Below are positions 1 to 12,110 of a DNA stretch of 63,903 bases, piece after piece. Both the position numbers and the translations under genes were made by a program. Positions within the stretch are counted from its first letter, which is position 1, and every line of letters begins with the position of its first letter. The stretch comes from Gnetum montanum (lineage: Eukaryota > Streptophyta > Gnetopsida > Gnetales > Gnetaceae), in the NCBI GenBank assembly GCA_015680685.1, contig MNCI01021502.1, positions 17,736-81,638 on the forward strand, in the 5' to 3' direction. The notes under the pieces are model-generated. The model ran no database searches. It had not been told where the DNA came from and saw nothing but the letters and a program-made list of their open reading frames with translations.

Positions 1-36
1 AATAATATTTTATACATATACATATATATATATGGT

Positions 37-141
37 GACAGGAAATACAGGTTGTCACTACCAGATTTGGACCTACCACCGTCGCTATCATCGGATAACA
101 ATGCCAACAATGATGTTCTTGGAATTTTCCTAGTTGTCTAA
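37..141 (+). other. possible terminal exon or captured coding fragment
   Basis: An open frame of about 34 codons ends in TAA at 139-141 and reads RLSLPDLDLPPSLSSD followed by an Asn-rich stretch. An AG at 40-41 after a pyrimidine-poor, TA-rich tract could act as a splice acceptor. The second copy of the flanking sequence (2465-2523) lacks this block: there the bases matching 34-39 run straight into those matching 141. So this is either an insertion in copy 1 or a deletion in copy 2. I do not recognise the peptide, and the upstream part would lie outside the window. It may not be coding at all. Confidence 0.15.
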
Positions 142-248
142 ATTATCTTCTTCATTTTTGCAATGTCTAAAATAATGAATTAGTATCAAATTTTTGCAAC
201 CAAATAAAAAGGGGAAATAAATTTTAAAGGTATCCAGTACCAAATTTT
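142..248. repeat. duplicated AT-rich segment, copy 1
   Basis: Positions 141-163 recur at 2501-2523, and 189-248 recur at 3393-3452 with few differences, including the shared run TATCCAGTACCAAATTTT. In copy 1 the two blocks are about 25 bases apart. In copy 2 they are separated by about 870 bases. The spacing suggests an insertion in copy 2 or loss of the insert from copy 1. Confidence 0.5.
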
Positions 249-2464
249 AAGCTTCAATTTTTATTTTATTTTATTTTATTGTTCATGCATTTTATTTTTC
301 TTTTATTTTTTTTCAGAAATGGTTTCTTTTACTTGTTTTTTTTCATGTAAAAATCTAAAAACATACCCAAAATAGCTGAAGCAATCAATACCAATTAAAA
401 AACACACCAAAATAATGGGGTAGGATTTCATTGAAATTTAATTTTGACATATACTTTGGCCTGGATCTTAGAAAAATGGTAAATATCAAAAAATTTGGGA
501 AAAAAAAACCAAATCTACTAAAGACAAAAGAACGAAATGACCATAGATCTACATGGAAGTGGCCAAAAAAGAAGGGGGAAACTTTTTTTTCAATGCTAAG
601 ATTAGTGGCATCATGTCTAGAATGCAAGGGAGAAGGACAACTCCTCCTACCTTGAAATAGGTAGGTTTAAACCCAAAATCCAGCTAAGGGTGAGCCTTAG
701 ACTAATAAGTGTCTTATATAGAATAAATTTCATTGTTTTTTTAATATATTCTTTAAGTACATTATTCATAAGTTAGGGTGGCTACATAGCTTAGTTTAAG
801 GTAATGTTTATTGGTTAGGGTGTGTTATATTGAACCTTGTTTCTTCTGTAGTGAAAAGCATATATTTATATTAAGCCATGTGAGCAACCCTTATAAAATG
901 AAATTGGCTCCCATAAAGACCTCATGATTGAAGTTTGTCAAATATTGACTTTCTTGCACCAAAAAAAAAGCAAAGAAAAAAGGCCAAAAATTTATTTAAA
1001 AAAAAAGAGAAAAAACATCAAAAAATGGCCCCACAAGAACCTTCAATCATGAGCTGAGCCCCACTCCCAAAAGAACCTTATAGTTTGGATGATGCTCTAA
1101 GCTCACAATTTCAAGCATCCTACAAGAACCCCCAGTGTTTAAGGGTTACGCACCAATTATCAATCTACTCTTGATGCCACTACCTTAGAACTTGGGTATA
1201 ACATTGGCTACGAAGGAGTCACTCATCCATAGTTGATATCTTAATGGACATCTTTACCTCTAATCATTCCTTCTACTTTGTTATTTAGTTACTTTACTTA
1301 TGTTTCTTTGTACTTTTTAGACTATAGTTGTTCTTTATTTTTGTTGTTCACTTCTCATATTATTGTTTTCTTTTAGTTACCTAATTTTTACCTTTTGCTA
1401 TTCCTCTTTTTCATTTTTGACTTATCATCCCATTTTTATTTGACTAGTGGTACTTTTGTGCATGGGTTTTCTTTGTGTTTCCCATCATGTCTTCCGTAGG
1501 TATTAGTGGTCAAGATCCCTACTATGATAGCCAATGATGGATACTAACACTTGTTCACCCATTGCCTTTGGTTCCCTCTTAGTCTAGATATATAAAACCC
1601 AAGGCAATTCTTGCTTTTGATATATTCTTTAATCATGTTTCCTTTTAATGATTTATCTTTGCTAATTAACCTAAGTATGTTACATACCTTAGCTTAATTA
1701 GGGGGGGAGGATAACCACGTAATAAGGGATATGATAGTAGGGTATAACCAAATTGGAAGCTGAACAAAGAACAAGTTAGGGAATGAGTTAGATGTAAGTA
1801 ATGCATCCCGATCCTTAAATCATAGGAGAGATTTAAACCTTGAGGTTATAAGACATCCTTACACCTAATGAAGCAAACCTTGTAAGATGAAGTTATGCTC
1901 AAGCAATCCTAAGTAGGGCCTTCCTAATCAAGTTATATGTGGACTCATATCCAAAAATAGGAATTTATCATCAAAAAGAGGAATAATCATATATACATAC
2001 TTAATAAATAATTAGTGAATAAACATTTGCTTAATAAACAAGTTTAATTAATTTGTTAGCCAAAAACATATATTTTGGAATAAAAATAGTATAATTTTAT
2101 GTATATATTAATGTTTTATTTTCACCTTTATGACCAGGCATTGGCCATAGGCTAGTCGGGAGTTGTGTTGAACCCAAAAATTTGTTCAATTTTAATAAGT
2201 ATTGTTGTCAAACTTATGCAGTTTAATTAATTTCATTGTATATTTCATATGGTTAATTGTTTATCTAACAATTATTTTATTTGTTTATTTAAGTGGTAAA
2301 TATTATTTTATTATTATTTTATGATTAGTTAATTGGTGTGGTTTAGTTTATTTTAATTTTAGTTTAACTAGGACAATGTATTATTATATATAATAAAATT
2401 GTATATACCTCATATAAATTATATTATATTATATATTTTACATAAACTATATTATAAAATACTA
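249..2464. other. AT-rich intergenic DNA, no gene recognised
   Basis: The short open frames here are low-complexity and match nothing I know. There are A-runs at 961-1010, a G-rich purine run at 1701-1710 (GGGGGGGAGG after AATTA) that resembles a retroelement polypurine tract, and a very AT-rich stretch from 1980 to 2464. The style of 880-1700 resembles the 3' untranslated region of a gypsy element, but no LTR follows the purine run, so I do not call an element. Confidence 0.4.
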
Positions 2465-2587
2465 TTTTATACACACACATATATATCATATACGGTGATA
2501 AATTATCTTCTTCATTTTTGCAAATTCATGATAACAAGAACGCTAGATTTGGCACCTGCACCAAAAATAATGGATTGGTATCAAATT
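2465..2587. repeat. duplicated AT-rich segment, copy 2 (left part)
   Basis: The sequence matches 5-39 and 141-188 of copy 1, starting in a TATATA tract and including the run AATTATCTTCTTCATTTTTG at 2501-2520. It carries about 40 extra bases after 2523. The match ends near the word GTATCAAATTT, and copy 1 similarity resumes at 3393. Confidence 0.45.
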
Positions 2588-3392
2588 TCTCTGCATCCAT
2601 TATTATTAGAATATTTATTTTTAAACATTGGTGCAAGCAAGGGTGTGGTAGAGATTGATGAAGATAAGGCACTAGCGAAGACCATGGCAAAGAATTTCAT
2701 AGATTTATTTTCTTCTTGGATGAATGCGTGGAGCATCACATACGTCTCTTTTGCTGCTTCCTTAAGAATCCATATTAATTTAAAACATTAAAAAGCCAAG
2801 GTTGGCAGGAGTACTAATTTTAACAGATCGGTATTGGATTTTGCAATACCTGATATTATTGTAATATTTATTTTTAAACCTGGTGGTAGTATAAAAAAGG
2901 ATTCATTAAGCACCAGAAAATTTAATTTTCTTTGGAAGGAAAAAAGGAGATTATGCATACACACCAAAAGAAAATTCATTTCTGTTGAGAAAATAGGAAG
3001 AAGGAGTTGATACCAATAAATTCCATGTCACATTGGAATGAATTATGCTTGAGATTTATTAAAGATTTGTTGAGCCTTGTGGCAATTCTTGTAACTTACA
3101 ATCAAATTGCTGCATTATGGAGACAAAGAGCAGGATTGCAATTTAGGCAAGCCTACTTTGTAATCTTCAAATTATTATTTATAATTTCAATTTTATTTAA
3201 TTATAAATCTTTATTCTTGAACTTATGATTAGAAGTTATGATAAAGGTTTATAATTTTACTTATGAGTGACAAGCATAAGTATGGAATTTAATTGGATTC
3301 AATTCTAATTATTTATTGTTTTGATGATTTCTTTGACTTTTTAACCATTCCTCTATGGAATACGACTTGCGGGTCAGTCACAGGCAAGGTGA
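2588..3392. other. about 0.8-kb insert inside duplicated segment
   Basis: This block is absent from copy 1. It contains two short plus-strand open frames (to 2791 and 3007-3228), neither recognised. Near its right end is TACGACTTGCGG (3361-3372), a 12-base word repeated exactly at 30901-30912, which may mark the end of a shared repeat family. The insert is bordered by similar words (CAAATTT on the left, CAATTT on the right), a weak hint of a target duplication. Confidence 0.35.
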
Positions 3393-3452
3393 CAATTTCT
3401 GTAACGAAATAAAAAGGAAAATAAATTTTAAAGATATCCAGTACCAAATTTT
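3393..3452. repeat. duplicated AT-rich segment, copy 2 (right part)
   Basis: Closely matches 189-248 of copy 1, including the word AAATAAATTTTAAAG and TATCCAGTACCAAATTTT, with a handful of substitutions. Confidence 0.5.
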
Positions 3453-3531
3453 GCCTTGCTCATTAGATTCCAAAGCGGCCCATCCCACATAATACTAAGG
3501 ATATAAGTAATTATCACTAGCATCATAAGTA

Positions 3532-3951
3532 TGTTAGCAAACCCATGTTGCTAAAAGATACATCAACAATATAAAGATTGTTGCACTACTAAAGGAAGGA
3601 GAAACACTACTAAAACACAAGAAGTTCTTACAAACTTACTTTAAATTTAATGCAAGCTCAATGATGATATTGCTAGATATTACAATCAACTAGAACTAGA
3701 ACTAGTACTAATTATATTGTATCTACGATAGTCTATGATTAACACTATTTCAAGAACTAGATCAATGTGACTTTATTCATCTTGCCCAAAGAATTTATAA
3801 ACAATGAGTAAGACTTATAATACTCATAACTGTAGAAATCATTATGAATTGTAATTATCTTATAGATCAAATTTTACGATTACTCCCTTGACTTAAATAG
3901 ATTCTAATATATTAGAGTTACCCAAAGAAGGCATAAAATAAAACTCTGACA
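3532..3951 (+). mobile_element. probable Copia-type LTR (LTR end better supported than its start)
   Basis: The block begins TGTTAGCA, a common start for Copia LTRs, and ends TGACA directly before a sequence close to the initiator-Met tRNA primer site. No second LTR copy was found in the window, so the left boundary is inferred from the TG and the family's usual start. Confidence 0.35.
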
Positions 3952-3969
3952 TGGTGTCAAAGCAAGGTA
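3952..3969 (+). other. primer-binding site like initiator-Met tRNA
   Basis: TGGTGTCAAAGCAAGGTA differs by two G/A transitions and the final base from the usual plant Copia primer site TGGTATCAGAGCAAGGTT. It sits immediately after a CA dinucleotide, as expected for a 5' LTR junction. Confidence 0.45.
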
Positions 3970-4324
3970 GGATAGATCAACACTTGTTAAAATGAAGAAT
4001 TGGGATAACCATGCATCAAAAGGGAGTTTATAAGAATTAGAAGTTAAAGGTAAAAAGTGAAAAAAATAACATGCTAGTATGGAACAAGAAGGAAATTAGT
4101 AGAAGTTTCATGGTAATGGTACTAAATTTTTACTTAGCAGTGCACACTAAGGAGTTGCAACCATGAAAAGGAAAAAAATTAATCTTTTCATATTCTCAAT
4201 AGTTTAAAAGATCTCAGGAAGAGACAAATTTATGAGTGAATGGAAGAAAGAAATGTGGAATGATGTTTACCATTTGCAATACAAGCTAGCTAATATGAAC
4301 TAAAAAGTTCCATCTATATCAATG
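3970..4324 (+). other. remnant of Copia internal region, non-coding
   Basis: The stretch is A- and G-rich with no open frame of note. If the upstream LTR call is right, this is the leader of that element, cut off at 4325 by the plus-strand LTR fragment. Confidence 0.25.
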
Positions 4325-4605
4325 TGATGAGTCACATGGTTTGGTTGTGTCGATGGGATGCCGTCAACATGACCTCATCAATGTGATTCCATCAATGTAG
4401 GGTTTGACCTGTTGATGTGTACCCATCAATGGAGCACCCTATTGTCACCTATAAATGTGCACCATCCATTGCATTTATGGCATCAAGTCTCATAGTTGTA
4501 ACAAAGTTCTTGCAGTTTTCCCATTCAAAAGTTAGAATATTTTCTAAGTGCCCATAGTAGGAGTCAAAGAGTGTATGGATCTTTATTCAAGCACTATTGT
4601 AGTTG
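4325..4605 (+). mobile_element. truncated LTR of the TGATGAG family, plus strand
   Basis: It starts TGATGAG, the conserved LTR start of this family. It then carries several copies of a CATCAATG-type word, a TATA box at 4450-4457, and R/U5 sequence similar to 22230-22340 of element D's LTR (TTCTTGCAGTTTT, GTGTATGGATCTTTATTCAAG). The match stops near 4605, where env-position sequence of the opposite strand begins. The LTR has lost its 3' half. Confidence 0.65.
4450..4457 (+). promoter_or_regulatory. LTR TATA box
   Basis: TATAAATG in the context CACCTATAAATGTGC. The same CCTATAAAT core occurs at matching places in the other LTRs of this family. Confidence 0.55.
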
Positions 4606-4611
4606 AGCACT

Positions 4612-6400
4612 TCAGTGTTTGCACCAATAAAGATGAGTAGCCATCTCCTTTGTATCCTCAACCTTTTTGAGCTTGTCTTGAAGCTCTTTGAAAGCTTCAT
4701 CATGTGTCAGTGTAGGGTTGAAAAACACAGGATTAGTGAGATGGGCTCTTAATTCAACAACTTTGTAGCCAAGTGTTAGTTTTGTGCTCAAGCTATTTAT
4801 AGTTACCCCTCCATCATGATGCATTTTCTCCTCACTTCAAGAAGATCCGACTAGGTTATAGTGATGGTATCCAAAAGATCAAGGACATCCAGAATCAGTT
4901 GCCCGATCTCCACTAGTTAGTCCAATAGCTCCTCATGCTGGGTTACCTTCAATTTACTGCTAAGGATTCCTATGAATGTTCATACATATCTAAGTGCAAA
5001 AACATCTAGTACAAATGTTGCAAGTGCATTCAATGCTTCAAAAATTATTTCAACAACTACCTCTACCACTATCTCCTACCCATGGTGTTGCATCACTATC
5101 TCCTCTAGATGTACCAAAAAAGTAGCGATATTCCTAGAAATTTCTGGGAATTGCTACTATTGAGAGAGATATACTGTTACCTCTCAGTCACTAATATTTG
5201 ATGTCGTAGGTAGCTACATTCTTTGGGCTAAGAAAATCAGCCCACCTCCTTCCATCTGACTTATTGTTTAGGCCACTTTATTAAGGTGGCTCATTGTTGG
5301 ATGTTACATAGATGGATCACCACCACTCATTCCTACTTGCTACTCCTACTCTCGCAAGAGCTGCTCTCAGATCTCACGTGTGCACTCAAAGGTAGCATGG
5401 GACTCTAGCATTTTTTGTGAGTAGGTGGTGTTCTTGTTCTTCTTCTTGGATGACTTTAGTAGGTACCTTGTCCTTCATCATTTTTTCCCAGGAGGTGGTT
5501 GGAGTGTGTCAAACAGTGCCATTTATGTAGCATGTTATTTCTCCCCTCTTGCATAATTTCTAGATGAGACATGGGAAGGGGAGTGCCTTCCTTCCACATT
5601 CATTTTCTTTAAACTACTTCTTTATCTCAAGATAGATTAGCTATGGAAGGTTAACTAGGAATATATTGCTTAGAGCGAGACATGCATGGGCAAAGAAAGC
5701 TATAATTTTTCTTGGCCTCATCATTAGATTGAGATGAAAGGCTACAATCTTAAAAAATGCACGTTCCACCATGGTTAGTACACCAAATTGCTTATGATTG
5801 ACTCCATAACACCACTACATCCATTCCTTTTTTATACTAGGATCTACCTACATTGGGATCTCTACAAGGTTTGCCCTAGTTTCTGGCAACCTAAGGATCT
5901 CTATAATGGCTTTCATTAAGTAGGACACTAAAATGTCCTTGATCTTGACCATTGAACCAGCCTATAAATTGTTCCAAAACAAGTATGTCTCTCCCATGTA
6001 CCACTCCCCATTTGAAGTGACACATGGGAGAGTTTTGCAATTAAGCTTTAACTTCTAGCAGTGCAAACTCTAAGAAAGGTCCAAAGTTCAATTCTTGGAG
6101 TATAGATTTTTGGACCTCCTTGTTCATGATCTACTTAAGACAAGCCTCTGTCAAGGTAACCTTAAGGTTTGGGTGCCTTATCTCGGTAAGACTGTTCTGT
6201 TGCAATCACTTCTTCAAGAATCTACCAAACAAATTCCACTTCAAGCTCCTTCCAAAGAGGTCCTGTTGCATAGGTCTTCACTTGCTCATGGGGTTGTTCT
6301 TAGCCCCTTTCAATTCATGGTCATTTGTCCCATGGTTGGGACAATCCTCTTTCCTATGTGTGTTTTCCTTTAGGTGTCATTTGTGGTAACAACATAACCA
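4612..6400 (-). pseudogene. element A env-position protein, N-terminal half (broken)
   Basis: Read on the minus strand from about 6400, the conceptual product aligns by eye with the better frame in element F: a part containing WYMGE/VHGRDILVLEQ-like words, then an L-P-x-P-hydrophobic-C segment, then a Gln/Ser-rich linker. The last 70 codons (4612-4824) are open and helical, with the heptad-like segment LQDKLKKVEDTKEMA, matching the start of the coiled coil at 60290-60360. Many stops and shifts interrupt it. The globular part resembles what protein databases call the putative plant transposon protein domain, which is known in Athila-type elements; that link is from memory. The C-terminal coiled coil is missing because the gene stops at the LTR fragment ending near 4605. 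Confidence 0.5.
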
Positions 6401-8439
6401 AAGATTAGCATATAATGTGTAACTTATAATATTTAAGTACATTATCTTGTTGGGTAGTTACACTTAGGCTAATTTATGACCATGGTAGATTAATTATTTT
6501 ATTATTATTTTAATGTTATTTTCATTTACAATGTTACTAAAGCTTGTTGGAAGGTTTTAACTTTCATAAATTGATGTTTTGATGTTAGTTTCTTGGTTAA
6601 ATCCTTGTGGAGTTAGAAAAAATTTTTAAAATTTTTCCATCAAAGACTTAAGGTTTTTGGCCTCCATGATGAAGAGCTTACCTTTAGTAGTTACAAGGTA
6701 GAAGAATGAAGTGAATCAAACAAACAATTAGGAAGATATGGCTCTTGGAAGGTTCTAGGCTTTGAAAATTTGAAAAACTCCCCTATCATTTTGGCTCAAA
6801 TGTGAAAAATTGCTAAGTGTATGTGCATATATATAGATAATTTTTGCCTTATGTTAATAGAATCTTGTTGACAGGGTCTCACCTACACATCACCTTCATC
6901 GATGGGGATGGAGGTGATGTACAAAATTTTTCACATTAAATAATTCAAAAAATACAAGGAGTTTTAACATGAAATTGGAGCCTACAGAGAGCTAGAAAAG
7001 CTGTGAACATAATGAAATGCTTGAAGAGGGTTAGGAAGTTTACAAAATTATAGAAATTGATGGGAGAATGAAATTTGATTAGAGAAATGCCTTAAGGAGC
7101 ACACAGTTTAATGCAATTGATGGGGCGCACGAAAGATTTGATTACTGAAATGCTTAAGGATAAGGGACTTAACTAATCTAACCAAGAGACATGCAAGTGG
7201 GTCCTCCCCATAATAGGCACAAGCCCTTTTTTCCCTTACATATCCTTAAACTAAGAAGTCCATGGGTCCTACAGTTGATTAATGGTTATGAAAAGCTAAA
7301 GATCAGATCCAAAAGAATCTACCTAAGCATTTTAACACTTCAAACTAAGACATTGAACAAGACATGGACAACCAGCAGCAAGGTGGTTTATGGAAAGCAT
7401 GGATGGATGAAAGAGAAGATGGAATGGAATTCCTAGTTATGGTCACATGAAGTTCCTTGTGGATCTTATGGCTAAATGATTTGATAAAGTCTAACCTTAG
7501 TCTAGATTAGAACGAACCACTTTCAGTGACTTCGCATTGACACTCTTAGACCTCTCCACCACCTCGAGACATAAGAATGCTTTCATAGATCAATCATCAT
7601 TCCTTATTGAGAAAAACAGAGAAGTAAGAAGTGAGAAACAACCTTAGTTAGAGGGGACCTTCAGGCATGGGTAACATGTTCCCCTAGTCCCATAACGAGT
7701 GCTTGTAGCCCACTTTTTATCAAAGGGGTGTGCTTTGAATTCCCATCATTCAATTTTTTTATATTTTATGTTTTTATGGATTTTTCAATAGGAACCACAC
7801 CATGCAAAGACTTATTAACTTCTTGTTTTTGGTTGATATAGAACAGTAAGAAATCCATGAAAATACTCATGCACTCAAGTAAGTAGAAAGATAAAAAGAG
7901 CATTGAATCCCCTTGAAGTCATACCCTTTTCAAACATTTGAATCTTTTCCAAGTTTGAAAACTATAGAGGTCACAAGTTCATTAAAGTTTCATTAATGAA
8001 AGGAACCTCATATTTCCAAAACCAGGAATATCATAGATTTTTTTAGATAGGTGGATGATGTGGACTCATTGCCTATTCCTTTAAAAAAGAAACCATGTCT
8101 TAGTTATCAATATTAAAATTCAAAAATAGACACTAGACATTAGCAATAAAAAATATTAAGTACAAATCACCATTAGTAAAAAACTACAGCATCACTATGT
8201 CTTGTTGATAATAAAGCAATTTTATTAGAAAGCATAAATAAGAAAAATTCACACCAAAATAAAGTAAAATATATAAAATAAACTGTAAAATATTCAAAAA
8301 ATTTATAATGTGGTAACGATGTTGTAAAAAATGTAAAAATAACAAAGTGTAAAACAAAAAGTATAAAACAAAGAAGATGTAAAATGAAAAAAGTGTAAAA
8401 TAAAAAATTACAAAAATTGAAGAGCCACTTATATGATTA
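6401..8439 (-). other. element A non-coding region between INT and env-position gene
   Basis: No frame is conserved here, but the DNA is. Segments at 6540-6740 match 62220-62400 of F. Segments at 7190-7700 match 62860-63360 of F and 32840-33310 of C. The run near 7795-7815 (ACCACACCATGCAAAGA) recurs in C near 33390 and, as the reverse complement, in D near 26420. Athila-type elements are known for a long untranslated spacer at this place. The T/A-rich frame at 8184-8510 is an artefact of base composition. Confidence 0.55.
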
Positions 8440-9780
8440 GCACAAATGGTGATCTCCCCCATGACTAATTTGAAAGAAGGAGATCCAAAAAATTGAGCGA
8501 GGTTGTTCATCTAATGAGGCATTACTTGCATTAGCTTGCTTGGACTCATGAAAAGGTTTGACTTGTTGCATGTTAACTAGTTGCTTCTTATTTGAGCTTT
8601 CAGGATTGTAGATCAACATGGCCCCAGAAAGAAAGGTTTCATAAATGATGTAAGGCCCTTTCCCCAATGTTTATAACTTCATTTCTTATGACACATGTGT
8701 GGGCTTCTAGTAGAGGACCTTGTCTCCAAGTTGAATTTTACTTTCCTTATTCTAAGGTCATGGCATTTTTTGTGGAATGTTTCATGCACTTCATTCAAGG
8801 ACAAGGCCACCAATCTATTATCATCTAGCATGTTAAGGTTGATCAATCTTTGTTTCTATGCTAGGCTAAGGTCAATATCTAGGTCATAGGCTATTGAAAG
8901 TGTACGGAGCTTACATTGAATCGAAAGAGTTTGTAATTTTCCATACACCAACTCATAGGGAGAGCAGCCTATAGGGAGTTTCCATGTGGAGTAGTAAGCC
9001 CAAAGGGCATCATTGAATTTTGTGCTCCAATCTCTGCTATATTTGCTAATTTTTCTCATTAGCATTTTTGAGATTTCCCTATTCGTAACCTCAACTTGAT
9101 CGTTGGCTTGGGGTGGTAAGGTGTTGTTAACTTATGTTTAACCCCCAAGCATTGCATGAGTTTGTGAAAATTAGCACCTATAAAATGAGTACCATTTTCA
9201 AAAATTAGTGCACATGACACCTTTGTACAAACTAAGCAGTAGTGGAAGATGTACAGTTGTTAACAACTACTACTTCTACCATTTTTTCACAATAGTTAAT
9301 AATGACTATTATGTATGCTTTTTCATTTGACATGGATGTGATGGGACCCATGAAGTATATTCCCCAAATTTTTAAGCATTCTAGTGGCTAAATCCATTAT
9401 TAAGGACCTTCCATTCAAGTGGTCATCCCACCATCACATTGATAATGCTCACAAGAGCAAACAAAGTGATGAGCATCCCTAAAGATTGTTGGCCAATAAT
9501 ACTCTAGCATTAGGATCTTAATGGTTATGTGTCTCCTTGCATAGTGGTTCCCACAAGGACCCTCATGAGTATCTTAGAGAATGCACAGTTGGTCGGCATC
9601 AAAAACACAGTAATGATTTATGCCATCAATGCACATCTTGTAGTGTCCATTGATATACATGAAGCATTTGGCCTAATGAAGAAATTTTTGGTCCTTTCAA
9701 TGGTCCAAGTCTTGTGGCATCTCTTGAGTAAGAACATAAGTAAGGATGTCATCATAACACTTAGGTTCAGCTAGCACTTA
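8440..9780 (-). pseudogene. element A integrase (degenerate)
   Basis: Integrase inserts the cDNA into the genome. On the minus strand one can read, from about 9600 down: the zinc-binding N-terminal part (DTHEGPCGNHYARR, later SCEHYQCDGGM where the family has C-x-x-C), the first catalytic Asp region turned into WGIYFMGPI (D to Y), the YHPQ/NREI region with GQVE read as DQVEV near 9090, then ALWAYYSTWKLPIGCSPYELVYG (9065-8930), and a C-terminal KGPYIIYETFLSGA segment at 8667-8590. Frames break several times around 8700-8860 and 9100-9480. The order and spacing match element C's integrase. It is not functional. Confidence 0.8.
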
Positions 9781-11160
9781 TTCATTTATCGCACTAGCAA
9801 AGAGGAGTTCATTAGGAAATTGATCAGAGAGTGGGCTCTCCTCCTCTTTGTTGTCCCATTGTAATCAAGACAAATGGTCAGCAACCACATTCTCAGTCCC
9901 TTTTTGATCTATCATTGTGAGATCAAAATTTTATAAAATCACAAGCCATTGTATGACATGGGGCTCATCATCGATTTATTCATTAGGAAGTGAATGATAC
10001 TATCATTCGTATGCACAAACATCTTGTATCCAAGCACATAGAGATTGAGCTTATCCAAGGCATACACCATCATCATCAGCTCTTTCTTCATTATGGTGTA
10101 GTTTACTTGTGCACCCACAATGCTTCAACTTATGCAATGGATGCAATATGGATGTTTCTAATTGTCCAACTGCATAAGCATGGCTCCCAAGGTATAGTTT
10201 GATGCGTTTGTCATTATGTAAAATGGTTGAGACCAATCAAGTGCTTGTAGAATTGGAGTTTCTACAAGCTTTTCTTTAAGTTGGTGAAATATATTTCCAC
10301 ACTCCTCAATCCATATGAACAATGTGTCTTTCTTTGTAAGCTCGACCAATGGTTTTGTGATCTTAGAGAAATTCTCTATGAATCGTTGGTAGTAGCGAGT
10401 GTGTTCAAGGAATGACCAGACATCTTTAACAGTTTCCGGTTGACGAGTTATTCCTTGGATGATCCTAATCTTTTTAGGATCCAAATCAATCTCTGCTTGA
10501 GAAATTATATGCCCTAGCACAATACCTTCATGGATCATTAGATAGCTCTTTTGCCAATTGAGCCAAAGGTTAGTCTCCATGCATCTTTTCAGCACTTGCT
10601 TAAGGTAATCCAGGGCCTACTCAAATGTAGCACCATAGGTGGAGAAGTTATCTATGAATACTTCCATCCTACTACCAATTTTCTACTAAAAAATGCTAAA
10701 CACAAGGCATTGAAAGGTTACAAAGACATTACATAGATAAAATGGCATCTTTCTATATGCAAAAGTTCCCCATGGACTTATGAATATAGTTTTGGCCTGA
10801 TCTTTTGGTGTGATCTAAATTTGGTTATAGCCACTATAACCATCCAAAAAATCTATAGAAACAATGCCTAAAAATGATTTCCAACACTTGGTTCACAAAT
10901 GGCAATGGAAAATGATCTTTGTAGGTTGCCATATTCAATAGCTTGAAATCAATCCACACCCTCCACTTGTTACCTTTCTTTGGCACGATCACATGTGGGA
11001 TAATCCACTCGTTATCTACAATTGGATAGATGAACCCCAACTTGAGGAGTTATTCAATTTCCTCCTTGATGATCTACTTCAATTTGGGATTCAGCCACCA
11101 CTGTGATTGCCTCTTTAGCTTGATAGAAGAATTAGTATAGATGTGATGTTAACATATCTA
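9781..11160 (-). pseudogene. element A reverse transcriptase and RNase H (degenerate)
   Basis: The RT fingers are at 11040-10834 (VPKKGNKWRVWIDFKLLN, then KDHFPLPFVNQVLE). The catalytic YxDD box is read as FIDN near 10645-10660, with the second Asp replaced. The thumb and connection run through 10595-10158 (GIVLGHIISQAEIDLDPKKI, YYQRFIENFSKITKPL). RNase H follows, with its first catalytic Asp changed: IMTNASNYTLG where the family has DAS. The C-terminal part is broken by stops down to about 9800. Gene order and sequence closely parallel element C. Both catalytic changes argue for a long-dead copy. Confidence 0.85.
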
Positions 11161-12110
11161 AGGATCAATCCCAGTGAGTTCAAGATATGACCAAGAAAAG
11201 GCTATTGGCCATCTATTAACCACATTCAATAGCTTCTGTTTCTTTTCAGGAGCAAGGTTGGCATTAATTATCATCAACTTACCATTTTTCAGGAATGCAT
11301 ACTCCATGTTGGTAGGTAGATTTTTCAACTCTAAGGGCTTATGTTTAAAATTTTCAAGGATTTCCAACTCTCCTCAATGGGTATCATTAGGTTCATCATC
11401 GAAGAGTTGGTGATGAACTTGATCTAGTTTATTCATGCCCTTAACATAGGCACATGTTAAGCTCTCAATGGGTTCCATGTAAAGTGTGCTCCTTATAGGA
11501 TTAGTTGTTAACCACTAGGTGCCCTCCTATTTTGTGGTTGTTGTGTACAAGCACCTTTAGATTTTTTATTCATCTGTACACCATCTACATGCTATGATTG
11601 ATGTGCTTTTTATGGCCCATAGTTTCTGCACACAATTACACCTTGTATCATTGTATGTGATGCATGGAAATTTTTTCTTCTTAATCTTTCCAAATGAATT
11701 TTCATTTAAAATCTCCAAGGAAAGATCTTGGATTCCCAACTGTGCATACACAGTGCTTAGCCAAGTCCTTCCCATGATGATTGGGAAATCCCCCTTTTAA
11801 TTTTCAATATGGATTACCAGGAAATCAATAGGATAAGACCATCCACAGATGATAGTCATAATTTCCTCCACTAGTCCCAAGGGAATAATGATGGATTGGT
11901 CTACTAACTCAAGACATATGTTACTCATCTTAAGTAAAGGTAGGTTCCAAGCTTTATACTTCTCATGAGAAATCATATTAGCACCAGAACATAAATCTAT
12001 AAGAACTTTGTAAGGCTCATTCCTAGTGATTTGGAGATAGATTAAGGGAGATAAAATCTTTTCCTAAGAAGGTGACCAACCTTTATCTAATCAATTACCA
12101 CATGGGCTTA
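11161..12110 (-). pseudogene. element A protease region (degenerate)
   Basis: The aspartic protease frees the pol proteins from the polyprotein. At about 11980-12030 the active-site stretch reads GNEPYKVLIDLCSGANMIS. The family motif is ALLDSG, so D-S-G has become D-L-C. The conserved downstream block MGRTWLSTVYAQLGIQDLSLEI is open at 11775-11700. The PR-RT linker, with LKNLPTNMEYAFLKNGKLMIINA, is open at 11367-11158. Stops lie between these blocks. Confidence 0.75.

Noticed and set aside
385-655. Overlapping frames on both strands (80 and 74 codons)
   Set aside because: Both arise from the same AT-rich stretch with long A/T runs, share no known motif, and neither has conserved neighbours.
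1701-1710. Polypurine tract of an element at the left edge
   Set aside because: No TG-starting LTR follows, and no pol or gag is recognisable upstream.
6095-6389. Two plus-strand frames of about 90 codons
   Set aside because: Antisense shadows of element A's env-position gene.
8184-8510. 108-codon minus-strand frame rich in Phe, Leu and Tyr
   Set aside because: Produced by repeated TGTAAAA-type sequence just past the integrase end. It looks like a membrane protein only by composition.
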